Source of the DNA: JBAPRR01 sp049281195
Lineage (GTDB): Bacteria; Actinomycetota; Acidimicrobiia; Acidimicrobiales; CAVXTF01
Assembly: GCA_049281195.1 (NCBI GenBank)
Contig: JBAPRR010000243.1
Span: forward strand, 1 to 8,666
Reading direction: 5' to 3'
Length of the DNA stretch: 8,666 bases
The stretch's first letter is position 1, and each line of letters starts with the position of its first letter. This document shows positions 5,801 to 8,666 of this stretch, piece after piece. Under the pieces are notes generated by a model that made no database searches, was not told the origin of the DNA, and saw only the letters and a program-made list of their open reading frames with translations. The position numbers and the translations under genes are program-made.

Positions 5801-6580
5801 ATGAAACCATCGGTGCCATCCGAAAAAAGCTCTGATGTCCCGGGCAATCCCCCGGCGATCGGACCGGGCCGCCGCCTGCTCGCGGTGTTGACCGTGTTCA
5901 CCGACCCGGCCAAGCCTTTGAACGCCGAAGAGATCTCAGAGCGTCTGTCGATCCCGCGCAGCACCGTCTATCGCTTCCTTGCGCTGCTCCGCGAATTCGA
6001 CCTCGTCGAGGACTCTGCCGACGGCAGATGCCAGCTCGGGCCGGCGGCCGTCACCCTCGGGTACGCGGCGCGCGCGACAGCGAACCTCGACGACATGTGG
6101 AGGCCGGCGATGAACGCCATTGCCGAACAGAGCGGCGAGTCGGTTCTCGTCCTGCGCCGTATGGGCACTCACGCTGTATGCGTAGACCGGATAGAGAGCA
6201 GGCATCCGGTACGGCTGTCCTTCGAGATCGGGCGTGTCATGCCACTTCACACGGGCGCGGGTGCAAAACTTCTTCTGTCGGAGACCGACGACGATTTCGT
6301 AGACGAGTACCAGAAGAGCCATGTTCCGACGGGGCAGCGTCGCAATTTGAAAGAGGACCTGAAGCTCATCCGCGAGCGCAGACGGTCCGAGTCGCAGTCG
6401 GAAGTCGACCCGGGCATCTGGGCCGTGGCGGTGCCGCTGATGAACAGCAAAGACCGCCATTACTGCATAACTGTCGCGCTTCCCGAGTACCGCGCCAGCG
6501 CTGAGGTGAAGGACGAGGTGACGAAGTTGCTCGATGAGGGCACCGCCGAACTCAGAGGCCGCCTCGCCCAGATGCATTGA
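5801..6580 (+). CDS. IclR-family transcriptional regulator
   Basis: A 259-residue DNA-binding regulator with the standard IclR layout and length. A winged helix-turn-helix occupies about residues 20-80, with recognition helix IPRSTVYRFLALL (51-63). The C-terminal effector domain covers about 95-255, with MPLHTGAGAKLLLS (147-160) and SESQSEVDPGIWAVAVPL (196-213), the regions that line the ligand pocket in the family. IclR proteins act as dimers or tetramers, repressing or activating catabolic genes in response to small acids or CoA esters. ATG 5801 is the only start near the N-terminus, since the frame meets a stop at 5780-5782; AAAGGA (5781-5786) is 14 nt away, so the ribosome binding site is poor. 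It is divergent from the CoA-transferase operon and 55 nt before an acyl-CoA dehydrogenase on its own strand, so it probably controls both sides. The effector is unknown. Confidence 0.92.
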   Translation: MKPSVPSEKSSDVPGNPPAIGPGRRLLAVLTVFTDPAKPLNAEEISERLSIPRSTVYRFLALLREFDLVEDSADGRCQLGPAAVTLGYAARATANLDDMWRPAMNAIAEQSGESVLVLRRMGTHAVCVDRIESRHPVRLSFEIGRVMPLHTGAGAKLLLSETDDDFVDEYQKSHVPTGQRRNLKEDLKLIRERRRSESQSEVDPGIWAVAVPLMNSKDRHYCITVALPEYRASAEVKDEVTKLLDEGTAELRGRLAQMH

Positions 6581-6592
6581 CCGAACGTTCGG
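6581..6592. promoter_or_regulatory. Perfect 12-bp palindrome between the IclR gene and the acyl-CoA dehydrogenase
   Basis: CCGAACGTTCGG begins at the base after the IclR stop codon (6578-6580) and lies about 44 nt before the proposed start of the next gene. No T-run follows, so it is not a standard terminator. It resembles a small dimeric-repressor operator. It differs from the actinobacterial SOS box, which has a 4-nt spacer between GAAC and GTTC. Confidence 0.4.
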
Positions 6593-6623
6593 ATACGTGA
6601 GCCAACGACTCGTTGCAGCACCT

Positions 6624-6638
6624 GGAGGAACTCCAATT
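6624..6638 (+). promoter_or_regulatory. Strong ribosome binding site in front of a non-canonical ATT start
   Basis: GGAGG (6624-6628) is followed by 7 nt and then ATT (6636-6638) AAT TTC GAC CTC GAC. The encoded NFDLDE continues exactly as acyl-CoA dehydrogenases usually begin (M-[ND]-F-x-L). No ATG, GTG or TTG lies at the right distance from this GGAGG. Canonical alternatives are GTG 6597, with only a weak GGA before it, and ATG 6534, which lies inside the IclR gene. Confidence 0.5.
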
Positions 6639-7787
6639 AATTTCGACCTCGACGAACCGCAACGGAACTTCTTAGCGGGACTACGCGATTTTCTCGACGG
6701 GACGGATCTTTCGCGCTTCATCGGAGCCAACGAATCCGTGGCCCTCGAAAACGAAGCAGATCGCTCATTCTTCGAGCATCTGAACGAAGCGGGGTGGCAG
6801 GGAATTGCATGGCCGGTGGAGTTCGGTGGAAAAGGCGGGACCGCCACAGAGCAGTGGCTTTATCTGGAGGAGCTGTCCCACCGGCGTCTGCCGCGGGGCG
6901 ATCTGACGATCTCCTCGATCGGACCGGCGCTCATGGAGTTCGGAACAGAGCAGCAAAAAGCGGCCTACCTGCCGGGGATCCTCTCCCGTGAAGTGGTCTT
7001 CGGAGTCGGATACAGCGAGCCGGATGCCGGATCCGACCTGGCATCCCTCCGCACCCGGGCGGTTCTCGACGGCGACGAGTGGGTGATCGACGGGCAGAAG
7101 GTCTTCATTACGAGCGCGCACTACTCCTCTCACATCTGGCTTGCGGTGCGCACGGATCCGAACTCGGTAAAGCGCGAGGGCATCTCTGTCGTCATCGTCG
7201 AGTCTGACGCTCCTGGGCTCACCATCACGAACATGGCCACACAGGCAGACGGCATAACCAACGAGCTGTTCTTCGACTCGGTACGCGTACCTCGGTCCGC
7301 TCTCGTAGGCGAAGTGAACGAAGGGTGGCGGATAATTCGGGCCGCCCTCGACTATGAGCGCAATTTTCCCTATTCCGGCCTCGCCCGCGACCTCGAGGAT
7401 CTCATCGAATGGGCTCACGCTCGCAGCGTCACAACCGGTGCGGCACCGATCGACGATCCCCCGACCGAAGCGACGCTCGCAGTCATGGCTGCCGACATGG
7501 AGGTCGCCCGTCTGTTCGCTGCACGCGTGGCTGCTGCGATCGACTCGGGAGAAGCACCGACAGCAATGGCCTCGATGTCGAAGATCTGGACTTCGGAGTT
7601 GCGCGAGCGGGTCGCGTCGCAGGGCTTGCAGATGTTGGGACGCGACGGCCAGCGCCACTCAGAAGATTCGTCTCTGTCCATCGAACAGATCTACCGATGG
7701 ACCCCGATGATGAAGATCGGGGGCGGCACTAACGAAGTGCAGCGTGACATCATCAGCTCCCAGGGTCTCGGGCTCCCGAGGACGTAA
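6636..7787 (+). CDS. Acyl-CoA dehydrogenase, catalytic (FAD-binding) subunit
   Basis: A 383-residue FadE-type flavoprotein that introduces a 2,3-double bond into an acyl-CoA, passing electrons to electron-transfer flavoprotein. From the ATT start: YSEPDAGSDL (126-135) and WVIDGQKVFITSA (149-161) are the FAD/substrate motifs of the middle domain; LDYER carries Glu241, the helix-G catalytic base position of isovaleryl-CoA and long-chain dehydrogenases; IGGGTNEVQRDII (361-373) is the C-terminal FAD motif, with Gly where medium-chain enzymes have their catalytic Glu. I favour the ATT at 6636 because of GGAGG 7 nt upstream and the family N-terminus; the canonical-only choice is GTG 6597, adding 13 residues. 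The stop directly abuts the ATG of a second, degenerate dehydrogenase. The pair suggests an alpha2beta2 enzyme like the actinobacterial steroid side-chain dehydrogenases (FadE26-27, FadE28-29). Substrate unknown. Confidence 0.9.
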   Translation: MNFDLDEPQRNFLAGLRDFLDGTDLSRFIGANESVALENEADRSFFEHLNEAGWQGIAWPVEFGGKGGTATEQWLYLEELSHRRLPRGDLTISSIGPALMEFGTEQQKAAYLPGILSREVVFGVGYSEPDAGSDLASLRTRAVLDGDEWVIDGQKVFITSAHYSSHIWLAVRTDPNSVKREGISVVIVESDAPGLTITNMATQADGITNELFFDSVRVPRSALVGEVNEGWRIIRAALDYERNFPYSGLARDLEDLIEWAHARSVTTGAAPIDDPPTEATLAVMAADMEVARLFAARVAAAIDSGEAPTAMASMSKIWTSELRERVASQGLQMLGRDGQRHSEDSSLSIEQIYRWTPMMKIGGGTNEVQRDIISSQGLGLPRT

Positions 7788-8666
7788 ATGGACTTCAACC
7801 TCTCAGACTCTGAGGGCATGCTGCGTGAAGCGGCCGCTTCATTCCTGCGGAACGCCGCTACACCCGAAGCACTGACACTCTGGGAGCAGAGTGCCGGTGG
7901 CTACGACGAAGCCCTGTGGAAGGAGATGTCCGAGCTCGGCTGGGTCCAGATCGCTGTGCCTGCAGAGCTCGGGGGACCGGGCGGGGACCTGCTTCACCTC
8001 GGCATCCTGTTGGAGGAGGTGGGCAGAAGCGCCCTTGCCAGCCCGCTTCGCGAGTGCGCCACCGTGTCTGCGATCTTGTCTCGCCTGTTGAATCCGGAAC
8101 GCATCAAGACCGGCCTGCTCACCAGGATTGCGGCCGGCGCAGTGGTTGTTTTGATGCTTCCACCACAGGAGGACTTTGCAACAGCACGCCCGGCGAGTGG
8201 AAGCTTCAGGGTCGACTCTTCACCGATGCTCGTCGACTGGGCGCCGACCGCCGAAACCATCGTGTGCACGGCGGAGTCCAATGACGGCAAGATCCTTCTG
8301 CTCGCAGTCCCTGCGGCTCAGCTTGGAGTGACGGTCGATCCGGTGAGGACGTTCGACAACGAGCGCCCGGGCTCGGTCTCCTTCGACGGCGCGAGCGCGA
8401 ATGTGGTTACGGAGATCTCGAGGCGCGAGCTCGACGAGATGCGCTCGCTGTCATCGGTGCTCCGCATCGCCGAGATTCTGGGTGCGGCCGATGCGATGCA
8501 GGAGATGACCATCTCGCACATCAAGTCGCGGGTGCAGTTCGGTCATCCGATCGGCAGTTTTCAGGCGGTGCGCCACAAATCGGCCGACATGGCCATGGAC
8601 CTCGACGGCATTCGTCTCACCACCTACGAAGCGCTCTGGCGGGCGGATCAAGGCTTCGACTTCCTC
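7788..8666 (+). CDS. Acyl-CoA dehydrogenase-like partner subunit, runs off right edge
   Basis: The visible 293 residues, open to the window edge, start MDFNLSDSEGMLREAAASFL, the usual dehydrogenase N-terminus. SELGWVQIAVPAELGGPGG (48-66) and SRVQFGHPIGSFQAVRH (247-263) are clear family blocks. The middle domain is reduced: around residues 115-180 there is no YSEPxAGSD or ITSA/ITNG motif, and the helix-G segment near 210-222 has no LxxER base. I infer a structural partner, as in heterotetrameric acyl-CoA dehydrogenases where only one subunit supplies complete FAD contacts. ATG 7788 follows directly on the TAA of the first subunit (TAAATG), with GAGGA (7778-7782) 5 nt upstream, so the two are translationally coupled. 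The C-terminal FAD-contact region lies outside the window and cannot be judged. Confidence 0.87.
   Translation, partial: MDFNLSDSEGMLREAAASFLRNAATPEALTLWEQSAGGYDEALWKEMSELGWVQIAVPAELGGPGGDLLHLGILLEEVGRSALASPLRECATVSAILSRLLNPERIKTGLLTRIAAGAVVVLMLPPQEDFATARPASGSFRVDSSPMLVDWAPTAETIVCTAESNDGKILLLAVPAAQLGVTVDPVRTFDNERPGSVSFDGASANVVTEISRRELDEMRSLSSVLRIAEILGAADAMQEMTISHIKSRVQFGHPIGSFQAVRHKSADMAMDLDGIRLTTYEALWRADQGFDFL

Noticed and set aside
6581..6592. SOS (LexA) box
   Set aside because: The actinobacterial LexA site needs a 4-nt spacer between GAAC and GTTC; here the halves abut, and the neighbours are not DNA-repair genes.
5936..6847. 303-residue minus-strand open frame across the IclR and dehydrogenase genes
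   Set aside because: Antisense to two genes with strong family motifs; no motif or ribosome binding site of its own.

Overview
The window reads like chromosomal DNA of a high-GC bacterium, most likely an actinobacterium. The grounds are G/C-rich third positions, long antisense open frames, two GTG starts, and genes that look like actinobacterial acyl-CoA catabolism (CaiB/BaiF CoA-transferases, FadE-type acyl-CoA dehydrogenases, IclR control, a PF04909 amidohydrolase). The genus cannot be named from sequence alone. No tRNA, rRNA, CRISPR array, insertion sequence or phage gene was seen, and no gene looks broken.

Layout. A divergent promoter region (5559-5800) separates two gene sets. Leftward, on the minus strand, lie a CoA-transferase with the catalytic Asp (5558-4221), a second CoA-transferase overlapping it by 8 nt (4228-3050), a hydroxycinnamoyl-CoA hydratase/lyase-like crotonase (3020-2202) and an aldehyde dehydrogenase (2191-788). 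After a 307-nt gap with its own candidate promoter comes an amidohydrolase (480 to beyond the left edge). Rightward, on the plus strand, lie an IclR-family regulator (5801-6580), an acyl-CoA dehydrogenase with all key residues (6636-7787) and a second, degenerate one (7788 to beyond the right edge).

How the genes may work together (inference). The enzymes line up as one carboxylic-acid side-chain pathway. The paired CoA-transferase makes the acyl-CoA, the paired acyl-CoA dehydrogenase makes the 2-enoyl-CoA, and the crotonase hydrates it and may cleave it by retro-aldol reaction to an aldehyde plus acetyl-CoA. The aldehyde dehydrogenase then oxidises the aldehyde to an acid shortened by two carbons, and the amidohydrolase acts on a later intermediate or gives a hydrolytic alternative. 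The IclR protein in the middle is the likely local regulator.

Most unusual points: (1) the second CoA-transferase has Cys exactly where its partner has the catalytic Asp; (2) the second acyl-CoA dehydrogenase lacks the FAD/substrate motifs, so both heteromeric enzymes seem to pair one active with one degenerate subunit; (3) the crotonase keeps the catalytic Glu and oxyanion-hole residues of feruloyl-CoA hydratase/lyase but has replaced three active-site residues, including the tyrosines near the phenol, so the substrate is probably not feruloyl-CoA; (4) the first acyl-CoA dehydrogenase appears to start at a rare ATT codon behind a strong ribosome binding site.
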